This document shows, piece after piece, positions 1 through 7,672 of a DNA stretch of 64,000 nt. The stretch's first letter is position 1, and each line of letters starts with the position of its first letter. Source of the stretch: Dinoroseobacter sp049800835 (GTDB taxonomy: Bacteria; Pseudomonadota; Alphaproteobacteria; Rhodobacterales; Rhodobacteraceae); the NCBI RefSeq assembly GCF_049800835.1, contig NZ_JBNAFU010000001.1:248001-312000 (forward strand). The letters are read 5' to 3'. A model generated the notes under the pieces. It was not told the DNA's origin. It saw only the letters and a program-made list of their open reading frames with translations, and did no database searches. Both the position numbers and the translations under genes were made by a program.

Positions 1-166
1 ACATGTCGTCCGCAAGCCCTGCGCCGTATTCGAGACCCTCGACCCGCATCAGTTCGATCATCTTGTCCGCCCCGATGGCGGTCAACAATCCTTCGGCGCG
101 CGGGGTAGCATCAGCTGTCAGCGCCGTCGAAAGCACGAGGGTGGAGGCAAGGATCCAGTGTCGCAC
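1..166 (-). CDS. Secreted protein, N-terminal 55 residues only (DUF2059-like?)
   Basis: The reading frame runs off the left edge, so only the N-terminus is seen. A GTG start at 166 is preceded by GGAG about 8 bases upstream. The first residues form a signal peptide (basic RHW, a hydrophobic stretch, then an A-x-A type cleavage region near residues 17-22). The start of the mature part has the pattern LLTAIGADKMIELMRVEG, which resembles the beginning of secreted DUF2059-type proteins. Export to the periplasm is well supported by the signal peptide. The family name is a guess, because only about 35 mature residues are visible. Confidence 0.55.
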   Translation of the reverse strand, partial: MRHWILASTLVLSTALTADATPRAEGLLTAIGADKMIELMRVEGLEYGAGLADDM

Positions 167-278
167 GTTGCGGTCTCCGTATTGCGTAAGTGAATTAGTA
201 GGGGTCCGGGGGCGGATTTCCAATCCGTCTGCGCGCAGATTTCCGTGATGTGACGTGCAAAGCCGTTCCGAATGGCCC

Positions 279-307
279 TTGCACGGGTCCGGTCGGGCCG
301 CTAAAGA
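279..307 (+). promoter_or_regulatory. Candidate sigma-70 promoter of tRNA-Ser
   Basis: TTGCAC (279-284) and TAAAGA (302-307) are separated by 17 bases and end 18 bases before the tRNA. The spacing is right, but the -10 match is only moderate. The call rests on position and pattern alone. Confidence 0.4.
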
Positions 308-325
308 CCGCGCGTGACCCTTCGC

Positions 326-415
326 GGAGAGGTGCCGGAGTGGTCGAACGGGGCGGTCTCGAAAACCGTTGTGGGTGCAAGCCCACCCAGGGTTCGAATC
401 CCTGTCTCTCCGCCA
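326..415 (+). tRNA. tRNA-Ser (anticodon CGA)
   Basis: A 90-base class II tRNA. The acceptor arm GGAGAGG (326-332) pairs with TCTCTCC (405-411), with a G-U pair at the base of the stem. The discriminator G is followed by an encoded CCA (413-415). The anticodon loop CTCGAAA carries CGA at 360-362, so it reads UCG. The T arm is canonical (CAGGG TTCGAAT CCCTG), and a long variable arm lies before it, as expected for serine tRNAs. Confidence 0.97.
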
Positions 416-607
416 CTACCCTGCACAATTGACGGGAAATGCGCACGCAGACAGATGCGTGAGCGCGCGCTTGTTTGACGTTGTTCACGGGTGGTCAGCA
501 GTCGACTTGGTGCGGTAGAAATCTTTGCGGCAATGGAGCGCGCGCATCACCCTGGCACGTGCGATATCGCCCTTGCACGCGACATACCGGTCAACGAAAG
601 CCGGGAC

Positions 608-1051
608 CTAGGCGATTGCGTGATCGTCCGAGAAAAGCGTTTTGAGCCCGGAGTTGTCCTTGACCAGACTGGACAGGGTGATCTTGTCGAGGCTGCGGTA
701 GAACGCGGTCAGCGCCTCCCCCAGTGCGCCTTTGAGGCGGCAGACCGAAACCAGTGGACAGGTGCAGTCATCGGCGAAGCATTCGGCAAAGGGCACACCG
801 GCCTCGAACACGCGAAAGACGCCGCCGACGGTGATATCCTCGGGGTCACGCGCAAGACGGATCCCACCCCCACGTCCGCGGACGGTTTCGATGAAGCCTT
901 TCTGACCCAGCATGTTGATCACCTGACCCAGATGGTTCTCGGAGGCGTTGGTGGCTTTGGCGACCTCCGAGGTGCGGATGTTGCGGCCCGTGTTGACGGC
1001 GCAGTACATCAAAGTCCGCATCGCGAGGTTCGTTCGGGTTGTAAGACGCAT
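608..1051 (-). CDS. Rrf2-family Fe-S transcription regulator, NsrR-like
   Basis: A 147-residue winged-helix regulator of the Rrf2 family. The start MRLTTRTNLAMRTLMY is the usual first helix of the family, so I chose the ATG at 1051. The frame stays open further upstream, but that extension would run through an FNR-like box and has no family similarity. The DNA-binding half contains the typical SENHLGQVINMLGQKG segment. The second half has cysteines in ECFADDCTCPLVSVC, the kind of cluster that binds an iron-sulfur centre in NsrR and IscR. NsrR proteins sense nitric oxide. With a nitrate assimilation operon next door, an NO or redox sensor is the natural reading, but the exact ligand and targets are inferred. 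It is divergent from nasT. Confidence 0.85.
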   Translation of the reverse strand: MRLTTRTNLAMRTLMYCAVNTGRNIRTSEVAKATNASENHLGQVINMLGQKGFIETVRGRGGGIRLARDPEDITVGGVFRVFEAGVPFAECFADDCTCPLVSVCRLKGALGEALTAFYRSLDKITLSSLVKDNSGLKTLFSDDHAIA

Positions 1052-1117
1052 GTTCTTGGGCCTTCTACCGGGGCATGGCGTATTGGCGACTTGATAATAT
1101 AGGTTCTGTACCGGTCT

Positions 1118-1131
1118 TTGATCTGGATCAA
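1118..1131. promoter_or_regulatory. FNR/Dnr-type binding site
   Basis: TTGAT-N4-ATCAA, a perfect match to the FNR/FnrL/Dnr half-sites, lies in the divergent region between the Rrf2 gene (67 bases upstream of its start) and nasT. Control by an FNR/CRP-family oxygen or NO regulator is inferred. The distance suits the Rrf2 promoter better than nasT. Confidence 0.65.
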
Positions 1132-1309
1132 TAAAAACCCGCTTCCGCATCGACATGTCGCGGGGGACGTTGCACGCGCCACATGGTATGGACCGTTCGG
1201 GGAGTGTTCAGTTCACGGAATGCCTGTTTTCCGTGCATGCGCATCGAAAAGGAGCGCCTGCCACTTGGATATGCTTGTCCACCGCCCCGAACCCTCTAAG
1301 ACAGTCATC

Positions 1310-1894
1310 ATGGCCGGGCAGCTCAAAATACTCGTCGTCGAACCGGACGAAGCGCGCGCGCGGATGATTATCGACGGGCTTGCAGAAACCGGAGACCCCG
1401 AGATCACCGTTCTGGGCAGTCCCACCGGGCTGGCCCGGCGCATGGCGCAGATCGAACCGGACGTGGTTCTGATCGCCATGGCTGACCCGAGCCGCGACAC
1501 GCTCGAAGCGCTCAGCATTGCGTCGGGCTTCAACGACCGGCCTGTTGCGATGTTCGTGGACCGCTCCGACGACAGCACGACCCGCGCGGCGATCGAGGCG
1601 GGCGTCAGCGCCTATGTGGTCGATGGTTTGGCGAAGGACCGGATACAGCCCGTTCTGGATGCCGCGATCGCGCGCTTCAACATGTTTAAGAAGCTTCGCA
1701 ACGAACTGGCCGCCGCCAAAAGCGCCCTGGCCGAGCGCAAGACAATCGAACGCGCCAAGGGACTGCTGATGACGGCAAAAGGGATTTCCGAAGACGAAGC
1801 CTATGCCATGTTGCGCAAGACGGCGATGGACCAGGGGCGCAAGGTGTCCGAAGTGGCGGAGGCGCTTGTCACGGCGTCCGACCTGCTGCGCTGA
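1310..1894 (+). CDS. nasT: NasT-like ANTAR antitermination regulator
   Basis: A 194-residue two-domain protein. Residues 1-125 form a receiver-like domain (LKILVVEPDEARAR at the start; D51 sits at the end of beta-3, but the acidic pocket looks degenerate). Residues 135-190 form an ANTAR RNA-binding domain (ERKTIERAKGLLMTAKG, followed by EDEAYAMLRKTA). In known NasT systems the protein binds paired hairpins in the leader of nitrate genes and prevents termination. It is held inactive by NasS when nitrate is absent. Its stop overlaps the nasS start (TGATG). A leader with a suitable hairpin and terminator follows nasS. The start at 1310 gives the domain start of the family. A weaker in-frame ATG at 1271 is possible. 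Confidence 0.92.
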   Translation: MAGQLKILVVEPDEARARMIIDGLAETGDPEITVLGSPTGLARRMAQIEPDVVLIAMADPSRDTLEALSIASGFNDRPVAMFVDRSDDSTTRAAIEAGVSAYVVDGLAKDRIQPVLDAAIARFNMFKKLRNELAAAKSALAERKTIERAKGLLMTAKGISEDEAYAMLRKTAMDQGRKVSEVAEALVTASDLLR

Positions 1895-3069
1895 TGGCGC
1901 GCGAGGTGCATATCGGGTTCGTCCCACTGGTCGATTGCGCGACCGTCGTTGTAGCCAAGCATCTGGGGTTCGCCGACGCGGAGGGGGTGGATCTTGTGCT
2001 GCACAAGCAACCGTCTTGGTCCGCTTTGCGCGATGGCGTGGCGCTGGGGTCGCTGGATGCCGCGCACATGCTCAGCCCGCTGCCGGTGGCGATGTCGCTG
2101 GGATTGGGCGGGCTGCCAAGCCAGATCGACGCGCTGATGGTAATGTCGGTGAATGGCGATGTGATCGGGGTGTCGAATGAAATTGCGCGCAAGATGCGTG
2201 CGGCTGGCTGGCCGGCGAGCTTTCGCGATCCGCGCGGCACGGGCGAGCACCTGATCAAGGCAACGGACCGACGTTTGCGCATCGGTGTGCCGTTTCCATT
2301 CTCCATGCACGCGGAGTTGGTGTTTCACTGGCTTGGCGCCCTCGGTCTCAAGACCCCGGGCGAGTTGGACGTTCGAACTGTCCCGCCACAGCTCATGGCG
2401 GATGCCATAGCCTCGGACGAGATCGATGCGTTCTGCGTTGGCGAGCCTTGGGGGTCCATTGCGGTGGAAAACGGCGTGGGAGAACTGGTGCTGCCCGGCA
2501 GCGCAATCTGGGCGTTCTCGCCCGAGAAGGTTCTGGGCGCACGCCATGACTGGGTCGAAGACAACCCAGACACCGTGCGCGCGTTGATGCGGGCGGTGTA
2601 CGGCGCAGCGAAATGGCTCGGGGAAGAAGACAACCGGTTGGTGGCGTCCGAACTTCTGTCTCGCAAGGATTACGTCAACGTTCCCGCAACGGTCATCGAC
2701 CGTGCGCTGAGCGGGCGGCTTGTCACCCGCAAGCGCGCACTTGGTCAGACCACCGGACGGTTCTTGATGTTTCACGGGGCCGCATCGACCTTTCCTTGGC
2801 GCAGCCAGGCCGCGTGGATTGCAAGCAACATCGCGGCGCGGGTCGGACTGGACCGGGCACAGGCGATCCGCACGGCCAAGGCGTGCTTCCGCAGCGACCT
2901 CTACCGCGAGAACCTTGCGGACCTGGGTCTCGATATGCCCGGCGCATCCGAGAAAATCGAAGGTGCCCTCGCCCACCCGACCGCCGTCGCCTCGTCGAAA
3001 GGCTCGATCTCTCTCGGGCCTGACGCGTTTTTTGATGGCTCGATTTTTGATCCAAGCGACGCTGGCTGA
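1894..3069 (+). CDS. nasS: NasS-like cytoplasmic nitrate/nitrite sensor
   Basis: A 391-residue protein of the NrtA/CmpA ligand-binding family that lacks a signal peptide; it begins directly with AREVHIGFVPLVDCATV. The absence of an export signal, and translation coupled to nasT by overlapping TGATG, identify it as the sensor and not the transporter component. Family signatures shared with NrtA in this window include DAAHMLSPLP, PFPFSMHAELVFHWL and DAFCVGEPWGS. In established systems NasS binds nitrate or nitrite and releases NasT. The stop is followed by the structured leader at 3070-3344. Confidence 0.9.
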   Translation: MAREVHIGFVPLVDCATVVVAKHLGFADAEGVDLVLHKQPSWSALRDGVALGSLDAAHMLSPLPVAMSLGLGGLPSQIDALMVMSVNGDVIGVSNEIARKMRAAGWPASFRDPRGTGEHLIKATDRRLRIGVPFPFSMHAELVFHWLGALGLKTPGELDVRTVPPQLMADAIASDEIDAFCVGEPWGSIAVENGVGELVLPGSAIWAFSPEKVLGARHDWVEDNPDTVRALMRAVYGAAKWLGEEDNRLVASELLSRKDYVNVPATVIDRALSGRLVTRKRALGQTTGRFLMFHGAASTFPWRSQAAWIASNIAARVGLDRAQAIRTAKACFRSDLYRENLADLGLDMPGASEKIEGALAHPTAVASSKGSISLGPDAFFDGSIFDPSDAG

Positions 3070-3182
3070 TCAATTATTGTGCAGTTGCAGCGCTGCAGCG
3101 CGGCGAAATCTCCGTTTCGACACATTTCGCTGCAGAAAAGGCTTTTCCGACTCGGCGGCACTGGTCCATGTGAGAGCACGCC

Positions 3183-3205
3183 GCGCAGGACAAGGGGGTC
3201 CGCGC
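3183..3205 (+). promoter_or_regulatory. ANTAR-type hairpin in the nrtA leader
   Basis: The stem GGAC/GTCC (3188-3191 with 3198-3201) closes a six-base loop AAGGGG. It extends through GCGC/GCGC (3183-3186 with 3202-3205) around one bulged A. The loop has A at position 1 and G at position 4, the signature reported for ANTAR target hairpins. Such targets normally come in pairs. A weaker second candidate is GCCC/GGGC (3214-3217 with 3228-3231), whose loop starts ACAG but is too long at 10 bases. Confidence 0.6.
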
Positions 3206-3241
3206 CTAGCTTGGCCCACAGTGATGAGGGCTCTCCGGAGC

Positions 3242-3295
3242 AAAGCCGCTCGACTGTTCGTAACACCCGTTACGGACCGTTCGCGCGGCTTTTTT
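3242..3295 (+). terminator. Leader terminator (attenuator) upstream of nrtA
   Basis: AAAGCCGC (3242-3249) pairs with GCGGCTTT (3285-3292) and is followed at once by a T run. Inside it a second perfect stem, CGTAAC/GTTACG (3259-3264 with 3269-3274), has the loop ACCC. It lies about 50 bases before the nrtA start and after the ANTAR-type hairpin. This suggests a terminator that NasT overrides when nitrate is present. It is intrinsic in form; the regulatory role is inferred from the NasTS context. Confidence 0.75.
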
Positions 3296-3344
3296 GCTTT
3301 TTGCCCCTCTCCTCCCCGGGGCTCAACACAGGAAACGATACATC

Positions 3345-4712
3345 ATGAAAAAGATCGTTGCTGCCCTTCTCACCACGTCGGCGATGATGTCGCCTGCCAT
3401 GGCCGAGATGCTGCCCGTCGAGAAAGACGAATTGAAATTCGGCTTTATCAAGCTGACAGACATGGCGCCGCTCGCCGTGGCCTATGAGCGTGGCTATTTC
3501 TTTGACGAAGGTCTGTTCGTCACGCTCGAGGCGCAAGCGAACTGGAAAGTTCTCCTCGACGGAGTGATCTCGGGCACGCTCGATGGGGCGCACATGCTGG
3601 CGGGTCAGCCGCTTGCCGCCACGATCGGCTACGGGACAGAAGCGCACATCGTCACACCGTTCTCGATGGACCTGAACGGCAACGGGATCACCGTGTCGAA
3701 CGAGGTGTGGGAACAGATGAAGCCAAACATCCCGAAGATGGACGATGGTCGTCCGCAGCATCCGATCTCCGCCGCCGCGCTGAAGCCTGTTGTCGATGAG
3801 TACAACGGCTCCGGTCGCCCGTTCAACATGGGCATGGTGTTTCCCGTTTCCACCCACAACTACGAACTGCGTTACTGGTTGGCGGCAGGTGGCATTCACC
3901 CCGGCTTCTATTCGCCCGAAGACGTGTCGGGTCAGATCAACGCCGATGCGTTCCTGTCGGTGACACCTCCGCCGCAGATGCCCGCCACGCTCGAAGCCGG
4001 CACGATCTATGGCTACTGCGTGGGCGAGCCGTGGAACCAGCAGGCCGTGTTCAAGGGCATCGGCGTTCCGGTGATCACGGACTACCAGATCTGGAAGAAC
4101 AACCCTGAGAAAGTCTTTGGCATGACCAAGGAGTTCACGGACGAGTACCCGAACACCACGCTGGCCATCACCAAGGCGCTGATCCGCGCGGCGATCTGGC
4201 TGGATGAGAACGACAATGCCAACCGCCCCGAAGCGGTGGAAATCCTGAGCCGTCCGAACTACGTGGGCGCAGACTACGACGTGATCGCCAACTCCATGAC
4301 CGGCACGTTCGAGTTCGAGAAGGGCGACAAGCGTGAAATCCCCGATTTCAACGTGTTCTTCCGCTACAACGCCACCTACCCGTTCTACTCTGACGCCGTC
4401 TGGTATCTGACCCAGATGCGCCGCTGGGGCCAGATCGCCGAAGCCAAGCCGGACAGCTGGTACGACGAAGTCGCCAAGATGGTTTACAAGCCCGAGATCT
4501 ACCTTGAGGCCGCGCGCCTGCTGGTCGACGAAGGCCTTGCCAACGAAGCCGACTTCCCGTGGGACAGCAACGGCTACAAGGACCCGACCCCGGCTGGCGA
4601 TATCATCGACGGCATCGCCTATGACGGCACGCAGCCCAACGCCTACCTCGAAAGCCTCGAGATCGGCCTGAAGGGCGAGCAGAAAGTCGTGGGCTCCGAA
4701 GTTCAGGGCTAA
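3345..4712 (+). CDS. nrtA: NrtA-like periplasmic nitrate-binding protein
   Basis: A 455-residue exported binding protein of an ABC nitrate transporter. The ATG at 3345 follows AGGAAA, and residues 1-20 form a Sec signal peptide ending in SPAMA. No lipobox is seen, so it should be free in the periplasm. Blocks typical of the NrtA/CmpA family are GFIKLTDMAPLAVAYERGYF near the mature start, DGAHMLAGQPLA, FPVSTHNYELRYWLA and GYCVGEPWNQQAVF. It is the first structural gene after the attenuated leader. A strong hairpin without a T run follows it. NasS is its cytoplasmic relative in the same operon. Confidence 0.94.
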   Translation: MKKIVAALLTTSAMMSPAMAEMLPVEKDELKFGFIKLTDMAPLAVAYERGYFFDEGLFVTLEAQANWKVLLDGVISGTLDGAHMLAGQPLAATIGYGTEAHIVTPFSMDLNGNGITVSNEVWEQMKPNIPKMDDGRPQHPISAAALKPVVDEYNGSGRPFNMGMVFPVSTHNYELRYWLAAGGIHPGFYSPEDVSGQINADAFLSVTPPPQMPATLEAGTIYGYCVGEPWNQQAVFKGIGVPVITDYQIWKNNPEKVFGMTKEFTDEYPNTTLAITKALIRAAIWLDENDNANRPEAVEILSRPNYVGADYDVIANSMTGTFEFEKGDKREIPDFNVFFRYNATYPFYSDAVWYLTQMRRWGQIAEAKPDSWYDEVAKMVYKPEIYLEAARLLVDEGLANEADFPWDSNGYKDPTPAGDIIDGIAYDGTQPNAYLESLEIGLKGEQKVVGSEVQG

Positions 4713-4719
4713 ACCACCC

Positions 4720-4744
4720 GCGCGCCTCCGAACCGGGGGCGCGC
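4720..4744 (+). promoter_or_regulatory. Intercistronic hairpin after nrtA
   Basis: A 10-bp stem (4720-4729 with 4735-4744, one G-U pair) with a five-base loop and no T run. Hairpins of this kind behind binding-protein genes often protect the upstream message and raise its level over the permease and ATPase messages. That role is inferred here. Confidence 0.5.
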
Positions 4745-4825
4745 ACCTTCCCAAGATCAACATCCGACCCGCTTTCCCCCGCGCGCGCCACGACATGTGC
4801 GCCGCCCCTATCCGGAGCAGACCCG

Positions 4826-5908
4826 ATGACAACCGTCGATCCTGATTTTGCTGCAAAAGAAGCCAAAGAGGCCCGCCGCGAACGCCTGTTTACCCGCATC
4901 AACAAGGCGGACGCCTGGCTCAAGGTTCTGGGCCTCGGATGGATCACCCCGATGGTGAAGGCCGCGGCAGGCGACAACCCAAAAGCGCAGATGAAAGACA
5001 TCTGGCAACTGTTTCTCGTCCCGATCCTCGCGATTGTGCTGTTCCTGACCGCCTGGGGCACGCTCGCCCCCAAGGTCGTTACATCGCTTGGCGCCGTGCC
5101 CGGGCCCGCGCAGGTCTGGGAACAGGCCGTTGCCCTGCATGAGGACGCGGCGGCCAAGGCCGAGAGCGAACGTGTCTTCAACGAACGGGTCGAGCAGCGC
5201 AACCAGCGCCTGATCGACGCGGGACGCGCCGACGAGGTCAAGGATATCGCCTATACGGGCGCGCCGTCCTACTACGACCAGATCTGGACGTCGATCCAGA
5301 CAGTGTTCTTCGGCTTCCTGATCGCCACCATCATCGCGGTGCCGCTTGGCATCTCCGCCGGCCTGTCGGTGACGGCAAACGCTGCGCTGAACCCGATCAT
5401 CCAGATTTTCAAGCCGGTCTCGCCGCTGGCATGGCTGCCCATCGTGACCATGGTGGTCTCGGCGGTCTACACGACCAACGATGGCCTGTTCGCCAAGTCG
5501 TTCCTCGTGTCCGCCATTACCGTGACGCTCTGCTCGCTCTGGCCGACGCTGATCAACACAGCACTCGGCGTGGCCTCCATCGACAAGGACCTGGTCAACG
5601 TTTCCAAGGTTCTGAAGATGAACACCTACACCAAGATCACCAAGCTGGTGCTGCCTTCCGCTCTGCCGCTGATCTTTACCGGCCTGCGTCTGAGCCTCGG
5701 TGTGGGCTGGATGGTGCTGATCGCGGCAGAGATGCTGGCGCAGAACCCCGGCCTTGGCAAGTTCGTCTGGGACGAGTTTCAGAACGGATCGTCCGATAGC
5801 CTGGCACGGATCATGGTCGCGGTCCTGACCATCGGCATCATCGGGTTCCTGCTGGACCGGCTGATGTTCACGATCCAGTCGCTCTTCACCTTCACCAACA
5901 ATCGCTGA
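4826..5908 (+). CDS. nrtB: NrtB-like nitrate ABC transporter permease
   Basis: A 360-residue inner-membrane permease. A first membrane segment at about residues 60-80 is followed by an unusually long charged stretch (about 95-145). The BPD_transp_1 core comes next, with five or so membrane segments and the EAA-like loop DLVNVSKVLKMNTYTKITKL before LPSALPLIFTGLRLSLG. The C-terminus matches the nitrate/taurine permease group (SLGVGWMVLIAAEML). The start has GGAG 8 bases upstream. It sits 10 bases before the ATPase gene, so the two are certainly co-expressed. Confidence 0.93.
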   Translation: MTTVDPDFAAKEAKEARRERLFTRINKADAWLKVLGLGWITPMVKAAAGDNPKAQMKDIWQLFLVPILAIVLFLTAWGTLAPKVVTSLGAVPGPAQVWEQAVALHEDAAAKAESERVFNERVEQRNQRLIDAGRADEVKDIAYTGAPSYYDQIWTSIQTVFFGFLIATIIAVPLGISAGLSVTANAALNPIIQIFKPVSPLAWLPIVTMVVSAVYTTNDGLFAKSFLVSAITVTLCSLWPTLINTALGVASIDKDLVNVSKVLKMNTYTKITKLVLPSALPLIFTGLRLSLGVGWMVLIAAEMLAQNPGLGKFVWDEFQNGSSDSLARIMVAVLTIGIIGFLLDRLMFTIQSLFTFTNNR

Positions 5909-5918
5909 GGCTGCACAG

Positions 5919-7604
5919 ATGCCCGTCCTTGAGTTCAAGAACGTCTCGAAAAGCTTCGGCGAGGGTGCGCACCGCACCGACGTGCTGAAGGATATCAACC
6001 TGAGTGTGGAGGACGGCGAGTTCCTCGTCCTCCTCGGCTTCTCCGGCACCGGCAAGACGACGCTGATCAACCTGATGGCGGGGCTTGAGACGCCCACCAA
6101 GGGCGAGGTCACGTTCAAAGGTGCACCAATCACCGAGCCGAGCCCGGAACGCGGCGTGATCTTTCAAAGCTACTCGCTGATGCCCTGGCTGACGGTGAAC
6201 GGAAATGTGGGTCTTGCGGTCGACACGATGTTCCCGGGTCTGAGCAAGGCAGAAAAGGCGGAAAAAGTAGCGCATTACGTGTCGATGGTCGGGCTGAGCC
6301 ACGCCGCGACGCGCCGTCCGGCGGAACTGTCTGGCGGTATGCGTCAACGGGTGAACGTGGCGCGCGCGCTGGCCATGGACCCCGAGGTCCTGCTGCTGGA
6401 CGAGCCGCTCTCGGCGCTGGACGCGCTGACGCGCGGCAACCTGGCCGACGAGATCGAGCGCATCTGGGAGGCCAACAAGAAGACCTGCGTGCTGATCACC
6501 AACGACGTGGACGAGGCGATTATTCTGGCCGACCGGATCATTGCGCTGAACCCCGACGGCACACTCGGCGAAGAGTTCAAGGTGTCGATCCCGCGCCCGC
6601 GCGACCGGATCGCGATGAACCATGACGAAACCTTCAAGAAACTGCGCGCCAGCGTCACCACCTATCTGATGGATGTCGGGATCGAGGCGAAGGTCGAAGG
6701 CTCCAAACTGCTGCCAGACGTCACGCCGATCCATGGGGTTCCGACCGCAGTGGCCAAGGCGCAGGAAGGGATGATCGAGCAGCGCTTTCTGGATTTCAGC
6801 CAGTTGCACAAGGTTTATCCGACGCCCAAGGGCCCTCTGACCGTGGTCGAGGATTTCAACCTCAAGCTCAACAAGGGCGAGTTCATCTCGCTGATCGGAC
6901 ATTCCGGGTGCGGCAAGTCGACGGTCCTGACCATGGCGGCGGGTCTGAACGAAATATCGAAAGGGGCCATCAAGCTGGATGGGCGCCACGTCGAAGGGGC
7001 GGACCCGGAACGCGCGGTTGTGTTCCAGTCTCCCTCCCTCTTTCCATGGCTGACCGCGAAGGAGAATGTCAGTGTCGGAGTCGATCGCGTCTACCCGCGC
7101 GCCAGCCAGGCAGAACGGACAGATGTCGTTGAGTATTATCTCGAAAGGGTCGGGCTTGCTGACAGTATGGATAAGCCCGCGGCGGACCTCTCGAACGGGA
7201 TGAAGCAGCGTGTGGGGATTGCGCGTGCCTTTGCGCTCAGCCCCAAGCTGCTGCTGCTGGACGAGCCGTTCGGGATGCTTGACAGCCTGACCCGCTGGGA
7301 ATTGCAGGAGGTTCTGATGGAGGTGTGGTCGCGCACCAAGGTGACCGCGATCTGCGTGACCCATGACGTGGACGAGGCGATCCTGCTGGCCGACCGCGTG
7401 GTCATGATGACCAACGGCCCGCATGCCACCATCGGCAAGATTGTCGATGTGGACCTGCCGCGCCCGCGCACCCGCAAGGCGCTTCTGGAGCACCCCGATT
7501 ACTATCGGTACCGCCAGCAGGTTCTGGATTTCCTCGAGGAATACGAGCACGGCGCGAAACCCAAGCCCAAGGTTGAAGCCCCCGTCAAGGTGGCCGCCGA
7601 GTAA
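5919..7604 (+). CDS. nrtC: Double-ATPase nitrate transporter subunit (NrtC/NrtD fusion)
   Basis: A 561-residue protein with two complete ABC ATPase domains in one chain. Domain 1 (about 1-255) has Walker A GFSGTGKTT (40-48), signature LSGGMRQR (137-144) and Walker B VLLLDEP. Domain 2 (about 288-545) has GHSGCGKST (327-335), signature LSNGMKQR and LLLLDEP. The switch histidine is present in domain 2 (THDVDEA, H482) but is asparagine in domain 1 (TNDVDEA, N195), so the two sites are probably unequal. Cyanobacterial NrtC instead carries an NrtA-like C-terminal domain, which is absent here. One polypeptide can supply both ATPase sites of the transporter. Confidence 0.92.
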   Translation: MPVLEFKNVSKSFGEGAHRTDVLKDINLSVEDGEFLVLLGFSGTGKTTLINLMAGLETPTKGEVTFKGAPITEPSPERGVIFQSYSLMPWLTVNGNVGLAVDTMFPGLSKAEKAEKVAHYVSMVGLSHAATRRPAELSGGMRQRVNVARALAMDPEVLLLDEPLSALDALTRGNLADEIERIWEANKKTCVLITNDVDEAIILADRIIALNPDGTLGEEFKVSIPRPRDRIAMNHDETFKKLRASVTTYLMDVGIEAKVEGSKLLPDVTPIHGVPTAVAKAQEGMIEQRFLDFSQLHKVYPTPKGPLTVVEDFNLKLNKGEFISLIGHSGCGKSTVLTMAAGLNEISKGAIKLDGRHVEGADPERAVVFQSPSLFPWLTAKENVSVGVDRVYPRASQAERTDVVEYYLERVGLADSMDKPAADLSNGMKQRVGIARAFALSPKLLLLDEPFGMLDSLTRWELQEVLMEVWSRTKVTAICVTHDVDEAILLADRVVMMTNGPHATIGKIVDVDLPRPRTRKALLEHPDYYRYRQQVLDFLEEYEHGAKPKPKVEAPVKVAAE

Positions 7605-7623
7605 GGACACGCCCTGCGACCCG

Positions 7624-7643
7624 GGGGCTGGTGCGCCGGCCCC
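7624..7643 (+). promoter_or_regulatory. Intercistronic hairpin before the GAF gene
   Basis: GGGGCTGG pairs with CCGGCCCC (one G-T pair) around the tetraloop TGCG. No T run follows, so it is more likely a message-stability or pausing element than a terminator. Confidence 0.4.
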
Positions 7644-7672
7644 TGCCCCGGAACTCCAGAAGGTCTGAGACG

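Noticed and set aside
444..461. Hairpin CACGCA/TGCGTG after tRNA-Ser as a terminator
   Set aside because: Only 6 bp with no T run directly after it; not convincing as an intrinsic terminator.
1052..1156. N-terminal extension of the Rrf2 regulator
   Set aside because: The frame is open, but it runs through the FNR-like box and lacks similarity to the family, which begins at MRLTTRTN.
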